A stretch of 28,458 nt of DNA from SZUA-442 sp035461905 (GCA_035461905.1 DATHUV010000085.1:1-28458); one strand, 5' to 3'; counted from the stretch's first letter, positions 1 to 8,309 are shown. Translations and numbers: made by a program. The notes: generated by a model from the sequence alone, not told the origin.

Positions 1-405
<405 letters not shown>

Positions 406-458
406 TCAGATCTACAAGATGTCTCGTGCTTGCTATCGAACGCTCAAGGAGCACCGGT

Positions 459-577
<119 letters not shown>

Positions 578-589
578 TCTTGAGGATGA

Positions 590-622
590 GGGTCGTCCCA
601 CGTCATGTGGGGCGGCCCTTTT
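590..622 (+). terminator. Intrinsic terminator of the rRNA operon
   Basis: A 12-bp stem (GGGTCGTCCCAC at 590-601 with GTGGGGCGGCCC at 607-618, pairing throughout if G-U pairs are allowed) closes a 5-nt loop and is followed at once by TTTT. It lies 13 nt after 5S and before the promoter of the next gene. Confidence 0.9.
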
Positions 623-656
623 CCGCGTCCTGGGTACGGTGCGGGTCAGGTCCTCC

Positions 657-662
657 TAGAAT
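657..662 (+). promoter_or_regulatory. Candidate -10 box of the TPR gene
   Basis: TAGAAT fits TANNNT and lies after the rRNA terminator. It would start transcription near 669, about 48 nt ahead of the ATG at 717, whose AGGAGG ribosome-binding site is at 701-706. No clear -35 is visible. Confidence 0.4.
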
Positions 663-716
663 CGGTGGCTCCGGCCCTCCGCCACACGTGTTGGGCGATC
701 AGGAGGACCACGACCC

Positions 717-1823
717 ATGGCACACGACGACGGCCGAGGATCCAAGCCCGGCAAGAAACGTCCTTCCTCCCGGCCGCGCCCAAAAGGGTCCTCGCCGAGT
801 CGCGGGAAGAGTACCGGCGGGAAGAGCACGGGCCAGACACGCGGTCGATCCGGGCCGCCTGCTGGCGGTTCGTCGAAGAGCCGCAAGCCGTCGTCCGGGC
901 GACCTGCATCGACGTCGTCGTCCTCGCGGCCGGCGAAGCCCGGGGGGTCGAGATCGGGGTCAGGAGCATCGAAGGCGTCCTCGTCAGGGTCGTCCTCCCA
1001 ACGGCCTGGCTCGAAGCCGACAGGCGGAGCGTCCCGATCGAATCGCTCGTCGAGGGACGGGACCGCACCTCGGACCGGCGGAGGCCCACCGCCCAGGAAG
1101 AAGGTCTACTCCGCCACGACGCGCAGCGTCGAGGAGGAGCGCCGTAAGAACGCCCCGAAGCGCAGACGCGACCTCAAGGGCGCGGCTGTGAACCTCCCGA
1201 ATTGGGTGATCGAGAGCGTCGAGCGCGTCACGCCTGCCGACCGGATCGCGCCGACCCTCGAGGCCCTCGGCGCCGCATCGGAGGCCCTCGCCGACGGCAA
1301 GTACCACGCCGCGGTCAAGCACGGGAATCGTGCAAAGGCGCTATCGCCACAGGATCCCACGACCCGCGAGACGATCGGCATCGCGGCGTACCGGATGGGG
1401 GACTGGCAGACCGCGCTCAGCGAGCTTCGTGCGTTCCGTCGCATGCAGGGTGACACGACGCATCTGCCCGTCGAGATGGACGTCCTTCGCGCACAGGGAA
1501 AGAAGCGAGACGTCGAGGCGGCATGGAACGAGCTCCAACGACGTGGCGGTCATGGGCTCGTGATGAACGAGGGGAAGGTCGTGTACGGCTCGTTCCTGCT
1601 CGACGAGGGCCGTCCGGACGACGCATGGGAGGTCGTGAACCCAGGTCGTGTGGTCAACGAGCCCAACGAAGCCCACCTTCGCCTCTACTTCGTCGCAGCC
1701 AGGACGGCGGCCGCCCGCGGTGATCGCGCAACTGCCCGGAAGCTGGCCGATACGATCGTGATGACCGACCCATCGTTCCCGGGATTCGAACAGCTCGAGT
1801 CGGAGATCGCAAGGATCACCTGA
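717..1823 (+). CDS. TPR-like protein with long polybasic low-complexity N-terminus
   Basis: The 368-aa product has two unlike halves. Residues 1 to about 125 are almost wholly Ser, Lys, Arg, Gly and Pro, with no hydrophobic core, and look disordered and strongly cationic. From about residue 150 to the end there are paired amphipathic helices typical of tetratricopeptide repeats (for example around ALADGKYHAAVKHGNRAKAL and the following YRMGDWQTALSELRAF), about four to five repeats. No signal peptide or membrane segment is seen. The ATG at 717 has AGGAGG 10 nt upstream. The gene follows the rRNA operon directly but lies behind a terminator, so it probably has its own promoter. The basic tail could bind RNA or ribosomes (inference only). 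No enzyme motif is present and its function is unknown. Confidence 0.85.
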   Translation: MAHDDGRGSKPGKKRPSSRPRPKGSSPSRGKSTGGKSTGQTRGRSGPPAGGSSKSRKPSSGRPASTSSSSRPAKPGGSRSGSGASKASSSGSSSQRPGSKPTGGASRSNRSSRDGTAPRTGGGPPPRKKVYSATTRSVEEERRKNAPKRRRDLKGAAVNLPNWVIESVERVTPADRIAPTLEALGAASEALADGKYHAAVKHGNRAKALSPQDPTTRETIGIAAYRMGDWQTALSELRAFRRMQGDTTHLPVEMDVLRAQGKKRDVEAAWNELQRRGGHGLVMNEGKVVYGSFLLDEGRPDDAWEVVNPGRVVNEPNEAHLRLYFVAARTAAARGDRATARKLADTIVMTDPSFPGFEQLESEIARIT

Positions 1824-1925
1824 CCGGCCTGTGCGCCGTTGGGGTCCGACGGAGCCGAGCAAGGAATCTGTCGCACACCGGCGATACGTTCGGGATGTCC
1901 TGCACTTCCTCGTGAAAGGAACGTC

Positions 1926-2267
1926 ATGGACCTCAACCTCGTCGTCCTGGCCGGACGAGTCGCGACCGAACCCGAGATCAGGACCTTCCCATCCGGCACG
2001 ACCATGATCCGCTACCTCGTCACCGTCCGATCCACCGAGCCGCGTCGCCGGGTCGATGTCGTTCCCGTGTCCCTCTGGGATCCGTCGCCGAACGTCATCG
2101 AAGCGGGCGACGTCCGTGGTCGTGGTGTCTGGGTTGCAGGAAGCGTGCAGCGTCGCTTCTGGGCCGACGGAGGAGACACGAGGAGCAGGTTGGAGATCGT
2201 GGCTCACGAGGTTCGCATCGTCGCTGACGACGCGAACGCCGAAGGGGAGGCGCACATCGCCGTCTAA
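1926..2267 (+). CDS. Short SSB-like OB-fold protein
   Basis: The 113-aa product begins MDLNLVVLAGRVATEPEIR, the strand-1 signature of single-stranded DNA-binding proteins, followed by a TMIRYLVTVRS strand and a GDVRGRGVWVAGSVQRRFW segment like the later SSB strands. The ATG at 1926 is chosen because the SSB fold starts there and GAAAGGA lies about 6 nt upstream; a start at 1839 would add unrelated residues. It is shorter than usual SSBs (about 150-180 aa) and ends EAHIAV, without the acidic DDDIPF-type tip that recruits partner proteins. It is therefore more likely an accessory SSB paralogue than the replicative SSB. The downstream -10 box overlaps its TAA stop. Confidence 0.8.
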   Translation: MDLNLVVLAGRVATEPEIRTFPSGTTMIRYLVTVRSTEPRRRVDVVPVSLWDPSPNVIEAGDVRGRGVWVAGSVQRRFWADGGDTRSRLEIVAHEVRIVADDANAEGEAHIAV

Positions 2268-2270
2268 GGT
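2265..2270 (+). promoter_or_regulatory. Leaderless -10 box of the GGT-like gene, over the ssb-like stop
   Basis: TAAGGT lies 6 nt (TCCTCG) before the GTG at 2277, the geometry of a leaderless actinobacterial promoter. The box shares its TAA with the stop codon of the preceding gene. There is no Shine-Dalgarno sequence in this gap. Confidence 0.6.
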
Positions 2271-2276
2271 TCCTCG

Positions 2277-3809
2277 GTGCCCCGAACCGTCATCGCTGCA
2301 GCATCCACACCTGCCGCCGAGGCCGGCGGACTCGTTGCCGACCTCGGCGGGAACGCGGTCGACGCGGCGATCGCAGCCGCGGCTGCTTCGATGACGACGG
2401 AGCTGGGGATCGTGTCGCCTGGTGCCGGCGGCTTCATCACGATCTGGCCACCCGACGACGCTCCCGTCGTCATCGACGCGTACGCGGAGATGCCGGGTCG
2501 TGGCAGACCGAAGGAACGGCCGGTCGAGACGACGCTCGTGTCGATGGGCTACGGCGGGGGGATGGAGACCGTCGTCGGCTGGGGGAGTGTCGCAATACCC
2601 GGTGCATTCGCCGGATTCGACGTGGCCTCGCGTAGGTACGGCGCACTCCCATGGGCGGAGTTGTTCCTGCCGTCCGTTGCTCTCGCGAGGAACGGTTTCG
2701 GTGTTTCCGAGGCGAGCGGCTACTACATGCAGTACGCCCACGACGCGGTCTACGGGTGGGACGCCGAGGCCGCAGTGATGTACCACCGGCCAGATGGCTC
2801 CCCGGTGCAGGCGGGCGACACGGTCGTGAGCGAGGACCTCGCGCGCGGCCTCGAGCTCATTGCCCATGAGGGCGCTACGAGCCTCTACAGGGGAGACCTC
2901 GGCGTTGCGCTGGCCAGGGCGTCGGGCGAGCGGGGTGGCCTCATCACCATGCACGACCTCGAGGAGTACGCGCCCGTCGTCAGACCCCCCGCCCGCATCG
3001 GCCTCCATGGATGGGACATCGCGACGAACGCCCCTCCGGCCGTCGGTGGCATCACGCTCGCAGCCCTCCTCACTCTGCTTGAACGTTTGGACATCGAATC
3101 GTGGAGTGCGAGCGACGTCGCGCGACACGCTGCCGCGCAACACGCCGTCTTCTCCTTCCGGCGCACGGACCTCGACGGTGACACGGACCGCTTCGTCGGA
3201 GGAGACGAGTTGATGGAGCTCGCCGTTGCGGGAAACCTCGAGGCAATTCACCGATCCCCGTCGACCGTACACACCTCGAGTGTCGACGAAACCGGTCTCG
3301 CGTGCGCAATCACGGTCTCAGCGGGATACGGATCGGGAGCGGTGATTCCCGGATATGCCTTCGGTCTCAACAACTCGCTCGGTGAAATCGAGTTGACATC
3401 TGAAGGCATGCATGCGCTCGGTGTCGGGCAGCGCCTGCTGTCGAACATGGCGCCGACGATCGGGAGATCGAAGGCGGGTGAGGTGCTCGCCGTGGGTTCG
3501 CCCGGCGCCGATCGGATCACCTCAGCGATCGCAACCACCCTGCTCAACCACGTTGTGTGCGGCATGTCGCTCGAGGAGGCCGTCTCCGCACCCCGGATGC
3601 ATGCCGAGATGTTCCAGGGTGTCGCGACGCTGGCGGTCGAACCCGGCATCGACGTCTCGGAAGTGTCCGATCTCACCGTCCGTCGCCTGCCGGCGCGTTC
3701 GATGTACTTCGGTGGCGTGCAAGTAGCGGCGCGCGAAGTCGACGGCTCGCTCGTGGGTGCGGCAGACCCGCGACGTACGGGAGCCGTGGTCATTGGAGGG
3801 CAGGGTTGA
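2277..3809 (+). CDS. Gamma-glutamyltransferase-family protein
   Basis: The 510-aa product resembles gamma-glutamyltranspeptidases, Ntn-hydrolases that cleave themselves and transfer or hydrolyse gamma-glutamyl groups such as that of glutathione. Visible family marks are an N-terminal LGGNAVDAAIAA segment, a VSPGAGGF strand, the nucleophile region STVHTSSVDETG with candidate catalytic Thr330 aligned to the Thr of TTHxS, then GSGAVIPGYAFGLNN and LLSNMAPTI (compare PLSSMSPT). No signal peptide is seen, so the protein is probably cytoplasmic, unlike many GGTs. The second Thr of the TTH motif is Val here, so substrate range may differ; acylases and other GGT-fold hydrolases are alternatives. The GTG start has a -10 box 6 nt upstream and no ribosome-binding site. 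Its stop overlaps the next start. Confidence 0.88.
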   Translation: MPRTVIAAASTPAAEAGGLVADLGGNAVDAAIAAAAASMTTELGIVSPGAGGFITIWPPDDAPVVIDAYAEMPGRGRPKERPVETTLVSMGYGGGMETVVGWGSVAIPGAFAGFDVASRRYGALPWAELFLPSVALARNGFGVSEASGYYMQYAHDAVYGWDAEAAVMYHRPDGSPVQAGDTVVSEDLARGLELIAHEGATSLYRGDLGVALARASGERGGLITMHDLEEYAPVVRPPARIGLHGWDIATNAPPAVGGITLAALLTLLERLDIESWSASDVARHAAAQHAVFSFRRTDLDGDTDRFVGGDELMELAVAGNLEAIHRSPSTVHTSSVDETGLACAITVSAGYGSGAVIPGYAFGLNNSLGEIELTSEGMHALGVGQRLLSNMAPTIGRSKAGEVLAVGSPGADRITSAIATTLLNHVVCGMSLEEAVSAPRMHAEMFQGVATLAVEPGIDVSEVSDLTVRRLPARSMYFGGVQVAAREVDGSLVGAADPRRTGAVVIGGQG

Positions 3810-4978
3810 CGACCACGGCGCCGATCGACGTCCTGAGGGCCCTCCTCGACCCGATCAGGCTGCGCGTTCTCGGTGCTGCCCTTGATGAGTCAATGTCGAT
3901 CGCGGACCTCTCGGCCCACACCGGTCTCGAGTTGCGGGATGTTGCCGCCGCAGTCGGGTACTTGCGAGGTGTGGGCCTGCTCGGCGACGATGGGACGGTC
4001 GATCAGGAGGTGCTTCGTGGCGTTGCACGGGAGTTGCCGAGCGACCGGGGAAGACTCGGTGAGCCCGTGGAAGGCCCGTGGACCGAGCGCGAGGCAGAGA
4101 TCCTCGGCCGGTTCTTCGATGGTGGAAGGCTCGTCGAGATACCACACTCCGCCACCAAGCGGAGACTGGTCCTCGAGAAGATCGCATTGGATTTCGAGCC
4201 CGGACGGCGGTACAACGAACGCGACGTCAACTTCAGGATCCAACTCGTCCATGCCGACTATGCGGCGGTGCGCCGGTACCTCGTGGATGAGGGTTTCATG
4301 GATCGGGCCGAAGGCTCCTACTGGCGCATCGGTGGACGCCTCGACCTTCCTGTGCCACACGCTGCGCCTGAATCCCGGGACGCGGTCGTCGGCACGGCCT
4401 TGCATGGTGTCGAGCTTCGGCCCTACACGTGGGAAATGGCCGACGAGCTCGCTGTTGCGGCGAACGATGCCCGAATCCCTCGATTCATGGGGGACGGCTT
4501 TCCCCACCCCTACCGTCGGGAGGACGCCGAGGAGTGGATCGAGCTCGCAACGGCGAACGATCCACCGACACACTTTGCGGTCTTCGTCAATGATGCGCTG
4601 TCAGGTGGTGTCGGGGGCTTTCCCGGTTCCAAGGAGCACACCGGGGTCGTGGAGATCGGCTGGTGGTTGCACCCCGATTTCTGGAATCGGGGGATCACCA
4701 CGGCATGCGTCGTCTCGTTGGTCGACCTCCTCTTCGCCGACCACGGCTACATGCGGCTGTGGGCTCCCGTGATGCATCCGAATGTCGCATCGGCCAAGGT
4801 GGCGGAGAAGGCGGGTCTGATGCTGGAGGGGCGGGCGCCGTCTGCGTATGTGAAACATGGGGTCCGGTACGACCAGCTCAACTACGGAATCACGCGCGAG
4901 CAGTGGCTGGCGACAGATAACCGGGAGGCGACTCGTACCCTTCGAGCGTGGCGACGTTCGACAAACGAGTACTCCTGA
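3806..4978 (+). CDS. HTH (ArsR-like) - DUF2087 - GNAT acetyltransferase fusion
   Basis: The 390-aa product has three parts. Residues 1-70 form an ArsR-type winged helix (IDVLRALLDPIRLRVLG, then MSIADLSAHTGL). Residues about 85-185 match DUF2087 (WTEREAEILGRFF, RRLVLEKIALDFEPGRRY, DYAAVRRYLVDEGFMDR). The last 190 or so residues are a RimJ/RimL-type GNAT acetyltransferase (EIGWWLHPDFWNRGITTAC, then HPNVASAKVAEKAGLMLEG). The start is TTG at 3806, overlapping the TGA of the previous gene (TTGA), with GGAGGG at 3795-3800; longer readings upstream overlap the GGT-like gene. The HTH+DUF2087 pair is known in small regulators, and the added GNAT suggests a sensor or regulator linked to N-acetylation or small-molecule acetylation (inference). 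It is probably translated together with the GGT-like gene. Confidence 0.88.
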   Translation: MTTTAPIDVLRALLDPIRLRVLGAALDESMSIADLSAHTGLELRDVAAAVGYLRGVGLLGDDGTVDQEVLRGVARELPSDRGRLGEPVEGPWTEREAEILGRFFDGGRLVEIPHSATKRRLVLEKIALDFEPGRRYNERDVNFRIQLVHADYAAVRRYLVDEGFMDRAEGSYWRIGGRLDLPVPHAAPESRDAVVGTALHGVELRPYTWEMADELAVAANDARIPRFMGDGFPHPYRREDAEEWIELATANDPPTHFAVFVNDALSGGVGGFPGSKEHTGVVEIGWWLHPDFWNRGITTACVVSLVDLLFADHGYMRLWAPVMHPNVASAKVAEKAGLMLEGRAPSAYVKHGVRYDQLNYGITREQWLATDNREATRTLRAWRRSTNEYS

Positions 4979-5733
4979 GGCCACGGTGGATCCTCGCCAT
5001 CGTGATCGCGGTGGTTCTCGTTGTCGGCTTCGTACGGCTCGGCATGTGGCAGCTCGACCGACTCGATGAACGGCGAGCGAGCAACAGCCTCATCGAGGAG
5101 CGAGGTTCAGCGCCACCGGTGCCGCTCCGCGAACTGACTGCGCTCCACGGAGCCGACCCGGAAGGCCTGATCCACAGGAGGGCAATCGTTGAGGGTCGGT
5201 ACCGGCAGGATCTCGAGTTCTTCTCGGTCGGCCGCACCTACGGTGACCGCTCAGGCACCCTGGTGGCAACACCGTTCGAGCTTGCCGATGGCACTCTGAT
5301 GATCGTTGCACGTGGCCTGGTGCCTTCGGACACCCCAGGACCGCCAGCGGATGGCTTCGATCTCCCATCCGGTGCGGTCACGATCACAGGAAGGCTTGAC
5401 GACGGAGAGGAGCCGCTGCGCATTGGCGAGCCACCACCCGACGGCGGCACGATCACCTCGATCAGTCGAATCGATCTCGACTACATCGACACGTGGATGC
5501 CGGGCGACGTCGCTCCCATTTCCCTCCTCCTCGACTCCCAGGATCCGGAGCCGACCGGACCCTCACCCGTCCCGATACCGGACGAGGAGTTGACCGAGGG
5601 CAGTCACCTCGGATACGCGATCCAGTGGTTTGCGTTCGCCCTGATCGTCGCCATTGGAGTTGGATATCTCGTGTGGCGTGCCGGGATCGATGTCAGGGAC
5701 CCAGCCGAGCAGGAGACAGCTCCTCGGCCGTGA
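4948..5733 (+). CDS. SURF1 family protein (cytochrome c oxidase assembly)
   Basis: The 261-aa product has the SURF1 layout: an N-terminal membrane helix (about residues 12-31), the GMWQLDR motif at 32-38, a periplasmic beta-rich domain (including FELADGTLMIVARGLVP), and a C-terminal motif HLGYAIQWFAFA leading into a second membrane helix (about 218-242). SURF1 helps assemble the haem-copper oxidase subunit I. No oxidase genes lie nearby, so it is separated from its usual partners here. The GTG at 4948 lies inside the previous gene (31-nt overlap), with GGGAGG about 20 nt upstream, so the start is uncertain by a few codons. The 3' end overlaps the convergent oxidoreductase by 41 bp. Confidence 0.9.
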   Translation: MATFDKRVLLRPRWILAIVIAVVLVVGFVRLGMWQLDRLDERRASNSLIEERGSAPPVPLRELTALHGADPEGLIHRRAIVEGRYRQDLEFFSVGRTYGDRSGTLVATPFELADGTLMIVARGLVPSDTPGPPADGFDLPSGAVTITGRLDDGEEPLRIGEPPPDGGTITSISRIDLDYIDTWMPGDVAPISLLLDSQDPEPTGPSPVPIPDEELTEGSHLGYAIQWFAFALIVAIGVGYLVWRAGIDVRDPAEQETAPRP

Positions 5734-6787
5734 TGCCGAGGGCTTCGAGGTCGCCGGGAACGGCGCCCTCTACGATCAACCCGGCCGCGAGTCGAGCGAT
5801 TGCCGGAGACGTCTTGATCCCGTAGCCACCCTGGCCCGCAAGCCAGAAGAACCCGTCAGCGTGATGATCGAAGCCGACAACCGGAATTCGGTCGCGTGTG
5901 AACGTGCGAATGCCTGCCCAGCTCGAGGAAACGCTCCGGATCGACAGGCTGGTGGCATCCTCGATCCTCATGATCCCCAGGGCCACGTCCTCCTCGTCGG
6001 GTCGTGCATCCGATGGGGGAGTCGGTAGCTCGCTGGCGGCAGAGCCGAGGAGTTGGGTGCCCTCCGGTTTCAGGTACCAGCGCTCGTCGACATCGATCAC
6101 CATCGGCCATGTTCGGGCATCGAGTCCGGGATCACAAAGGAACGCACTCCGCTTCAACGGTGTGAGGCCGAGGGGAGCGATGCCGGCCATGGTCGCGATC
6201 AGGTCGGCCCATGCTCCCGCCGCATTGACGATCACCGATGCGGTGATCACGTCGTCACCTACGAGAAGTGTCCACTCTGAGGACCTGGAGATGGCCGTCA
6301 CGGCGTGCTCGAGGAGGATCGTGGCACCGTGTGCCATTGCCGTCGTTCGGAATGCCATCTGGATGCCGTGCACGTCGAGGTCCATCGCCCCCGGCTCGAG
6401 GATCCCCTCCCTGATCACGGATGTGTCGGCGACGGGGAACCGTTCCGCGACTTCGCCAGCGTCGAGCCGGGCGAGGTCAAGGACCGTGGCGGAGTACAGC
6501 TCGAACAACTCGGCGGTCGTGGTGGCCTGATCCGCCGTTCCCACGAATAGGACGCCACGGGGTGACGCGAGTCCTTGCCCGCTGAAGAAGGACCGCGACG
6601 CCTTGGTGAGGCGAGGGACGACACCGGGTCCGTAGCACTCCGTGTAGAGCGCAGCGGACCTCCCTGTTGCGTGGTACCCCAGCAGCGGCTCAGCTTCGAC
6701 GAGGACGACGGATGTGCGCTCCGAGAGGGCCGCGGCGGCCGAGAGCCCGGCGATCCCGCCCCCGATGACGGCGATGTCGAATCTCAT
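5693..6787 (-). CDS. FAD-dependent oxidoreductase, DAO (D-amino-acid oxidase-like) family
   Basis: The 364-aa product starts MRFDIAVIGGGIAGLSAAAA, a Rossmann GxGxxG FAD-binding motif, followed by VVLVEAEPLLGYHATGRSAA, typical of glycine/D-amino-acid oxidase-like enzymes that oxidise secondary or primary amines. Near the C-terminus, DRIPVVGFDHHADGFFWLAG and QGGYGIKTSPAIARLAAGL close the FAD site. The start at 6787 is preferred over an upstream ATG at 6814: it puts the dinucleotide motif at the very N-terminus and has a TACCGT box 7 nt upstream (leaderless), while the upstream ATG is fused to GGAGG with no spacing. Its tail overlaps SURF1 by 41 bp, end to end. The substrate is unknown. Confidence 0.9.
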   Translation of the reverse strand: MRFDIAVIGGGIAGLSAAAALSERTSVVLVEAEPLLGYHATGRSAALYTECYGPGVVPRLTKASRSFFSGQGLASPRGVLFVGTADQATTTAELFELYSATVLDLARLDAGEVAERFPVADTSVIREGILEPGAMDLDVHGIQMAFRTTAMAHGATILLEHAVTAISRSSEWTLLVGDDVITASVIVNAAGAWADLIATMAGIAPLGLTPLKRSAFLCDPGLDARTWPMVIDVDERWYLKPEGTQLLGSAASELPTPPSDARPDEEDVALGIMRIEDATSLSIRSVSSSWAGIRTFTRDRIPVVGFDHHADGFFWLAGQGGYGIKTSPAIARLAAGLIVEGAVPGDLEALGITAEELSPARLGP

Positions 6788-6794
6788 CGGAGCG

Positions 6795-6800
6795 ACGGTA
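6795..6800 (-). promoter_or_regulatory. Leaderless -10 box of the FAD oxidoreductase
   Basis: TACCGT on the minus strand lies 7 nt ahead of the ATG at 6787, with no Shine-Dalgarno sequence between. It supports the shorter start. Confidence 0.5.
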
Positions 6801-6826
6801 CAGCCTCGCGGCATCCTCCGTTCCCC

Positions 6827-6832
6827 TAGGGT
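6827..6832 (+). promoter_or_regulatory. Candidate -10 box of the alaX-like gene
   Basis: TAGGGT sits 16 nt ahead of the GTG at 6849. A good ribosome-binding site, AGGAGG, lies at 6839-6844, so this transcript would carry a very short leader. Confidence 0.5.
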
Positions 6833-6848
6833 TGGCGTAGGAGGCCGT

Positions 6849-7565
6849 GTGAACGAACGGATCTACTCGACAGACGCGTATGCGGCCACGATGGCAGCGA
6901 CGATCGTGAAGGCGGACACCGACGACAACAGGGTGCTCCTCGACCGCACGGTCTTCTACCCGGGCGGCGGTGGTCAACCACATGACCTCGGCCACCTGGT
7001 GATCGGGGATGATCGCCTCAGGGTGGTCCGCGTCACGAGCGATGCCGACGGCGTGTGGCACTGGATTGAGGGCGCCGTGCCCGGTGTGGGAACCGCGCTG
7101 ACAGGGGAGCTCGACTGGGAACGCCGGTACGCACTGATGCGCACGCACACGGCGCTGCACGCACTGTGCGGAGTGATCTGGAACCGATTCCACAGCCCGG
7201 TCACCGGAGGGAACATGGAACCGGGGGAGGGGAGACTCGACTTCGACATCCCCGACTGGAGCGCTGATGCCCTTCCCGTCATCGAGGCCGAGCTGAACCG
7301 TGAGCTCGCACTGCGACGGCGCGTCGACGTGTCGTTCCTGCCCCGGACCGCCGCCGACGAGGATCCCAGCCTCATTCGGACGAAGGTGAACCTGCTTCCT
7401 CCATCGATCGATGAGGTGCGGGTCATCGACATAGTGGGACTCGACCGCCAGGCGGATGGTGGGACGCACGTGGCCGAGACGGGCGAGGTCGGGTTGGTGA
7501 CCATTCCCAAGGCCGAGAACAAGGGTCGGGGATTCAGAAGGATCCGGGTCAGCCTGACCGCGTGA
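6849..7565 (+). CDS. AlaX-type alanyl-tRNA editing protein
   Basis: The 238-aa product is a stand-alone editing domain related to the C-terminal half of alanyl-tRNA synthetase, which hydrolyses mischarged Ser- or Gly-tRNA(Ala). Visible motifs are TVFYPGGGGQPHDLG near the N-terminus, the zinc site HTALH (His100, His104) and DGGTH at 203-207 with His207. In AlaRS the third ligand is the Cys of CGGTH; here it is Asp203, a variant I recall from AlaX proteins. The GTG at 6849 has AGGAGG 4 nt upstream and puts the family's N-terminal strand at the start. It diverges from the FAD oxidoreductase with 61 bp between starts. Confidence 0.9.
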   Translation: MNERIYSTDAYAATMAATIVKADTDDNRVLLDRTVFYPGGGGQPHDLGHLVIGDDRLRVVRVTSDADGVWHWIEGAVPGVGTALTGELDWERRYALMRTHTALHALCGVIWNRFHSPVTGGNMEPGEGRLDFDIPDWSADALPVIEAELNRELALRRRVDVSFLPRTAADEDPSLIRTKVNLLPPSIDEVRVIDIVGLDRQADGGTHVAETGEVGLVTIPKAENKGRGFRRIRVSLTA

Positions 7566-7569
7566 TCCC

Positions 7570-8274
7570 TCAGGAATCGGGCCGGTCGAAGCCGTCGATG
7601 TCCTCCCGTCCGACCTCAACCATGACGTGGTCCAGTGGCTTGCGCGTGAGGTCCGGCACGCGACAGCCGTCCGCCGGGTATCCGACGGGGAACAGGATGA
7701 ACGGTCGCTCGCTCTCCGGCCTGCCGAGCAGGGTCCGCAGGAATGCCATCGGGCTTGGAGTGTGGGTCAGCGTCACGAGACCCATACGGTGGACGGCGTC
7801 GATGAACATTCCACATGCGATGCCGACGGACTCCTTGACGTAGTAGTGGTGGAGCCGCTGACCACCTTCGCCGACGCCGTACCGCTGTTCGAACACGACC
7901 ACGAGCCACGGTGCAACCTCAAGAAACGGCTTCTCCCAGCTGGTTCCGAGTGGTTCCAGGTCCTCCAACCAGTGCTGGGGGAGCCGCCCGCCCTCGTAGT
8001 TCAGGCGTTCCTCGGCCTCGGCAGCGTTGCGGACCGCACGCTTGACGTCCGCATCCTGTGTGATCACGAAGGTCCACGGCTGTTTGTGGGCACCGCTGGG
8101 TGCCGTCGATGCCGCAGCCACGGCCGCTTCGATCATCTCCCTCGGCACTGGACGGCTCGAGAACTCCCTGACAGAGCGCCGCTGATCCATCTCCGACAGG
8201 ATCCTCCTGGCGGTCGCGGTCTCCTCTCCCTCGGGGATGTCCAGTGCTCGATGAGGTACGGTCGGATGGGGCAC
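7570..8274 (-). CDS. Nitroreductase-fold flavoprotein, iodotyrosine deiodinase-like
   Basis: The 234-aa product belongs to the FMN nitroreductase superfamily and most resembles iodotyrosine deiodinase (IYD): RRSVREFSSRPVP (FMN contact, from residue 32), STAPSGAHKQPWTFV, SVGIACGMFIDAV, LVTLTHTPS and GRPESERPFILFPVGYPADG near the C-terminus. Glu89, Tyr93 and Lys115 align by eye with human IYD Glu157, Tyr161 and Lys182, the residues that hold the zwitterion of halotyrosine, with one inserted residue before the Lys. This points to reductive dehalogenation of halotyrosine or a related compound, an established activity of some bacterial homologues. A general nitroreductase is the alternative. The GTG start has TAGGGT 6 nt upstream and a TTGAAT -35 with 17-bp spacing. 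Confidence 0.88.
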   Translation of the reverse strand: MPHPTVPHRALDIPEGEETATARRILSEMDQRRSVREFSSRPVPREMIEAAVAAASTAPSGAHKQPWTFVITQDADVKRAVRNAAEAEERLNYEGGRLPQHWLEDLEPLGTSWEKPFLEVAPWLVVVFEQRYGVGEGGQRLHHYYVKESVGIACGMFIDAVHRMGLVTLTHTPSPMAFLRTLLGRPESERPFILFPVGYPADGCRVPDLTRKPLDHVMVEVGREDIDGFDRPDS

Positions 8275-8280
8275 GACCGG

Positions 8281-8309
8281 ACCCTACGTGTGTCGTGTGG
8301 TTGATTCAA
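8281..8309 (-). promoter_or_regulatory. Promoter of the IYD-like gene (-35 TTGAAT, -10 TAGGGT)
   Basis: Reading the minus strand, TTGAAT (8309-8304), a 17-bp spacer and TAGGGT (8286-8281) are followed after 6 nt by the GTG start: a complete leaderless sigma-70-type promoter. The -35 lies inside an 11-bp inverted repeat, GTTGATTCAAC at 8300-8310, which could be an operator. Confidence 0.6.

Noticed and set aside
1341..3272. 643-aa open frame on the minus strand
   Set aside because: It lies opposite the TPR, SSB-like and GGT-like genes, has an Arg/Asp/Val-rich chance composition and shows no family motif; it is a shadow of GC-rich coding DNA.
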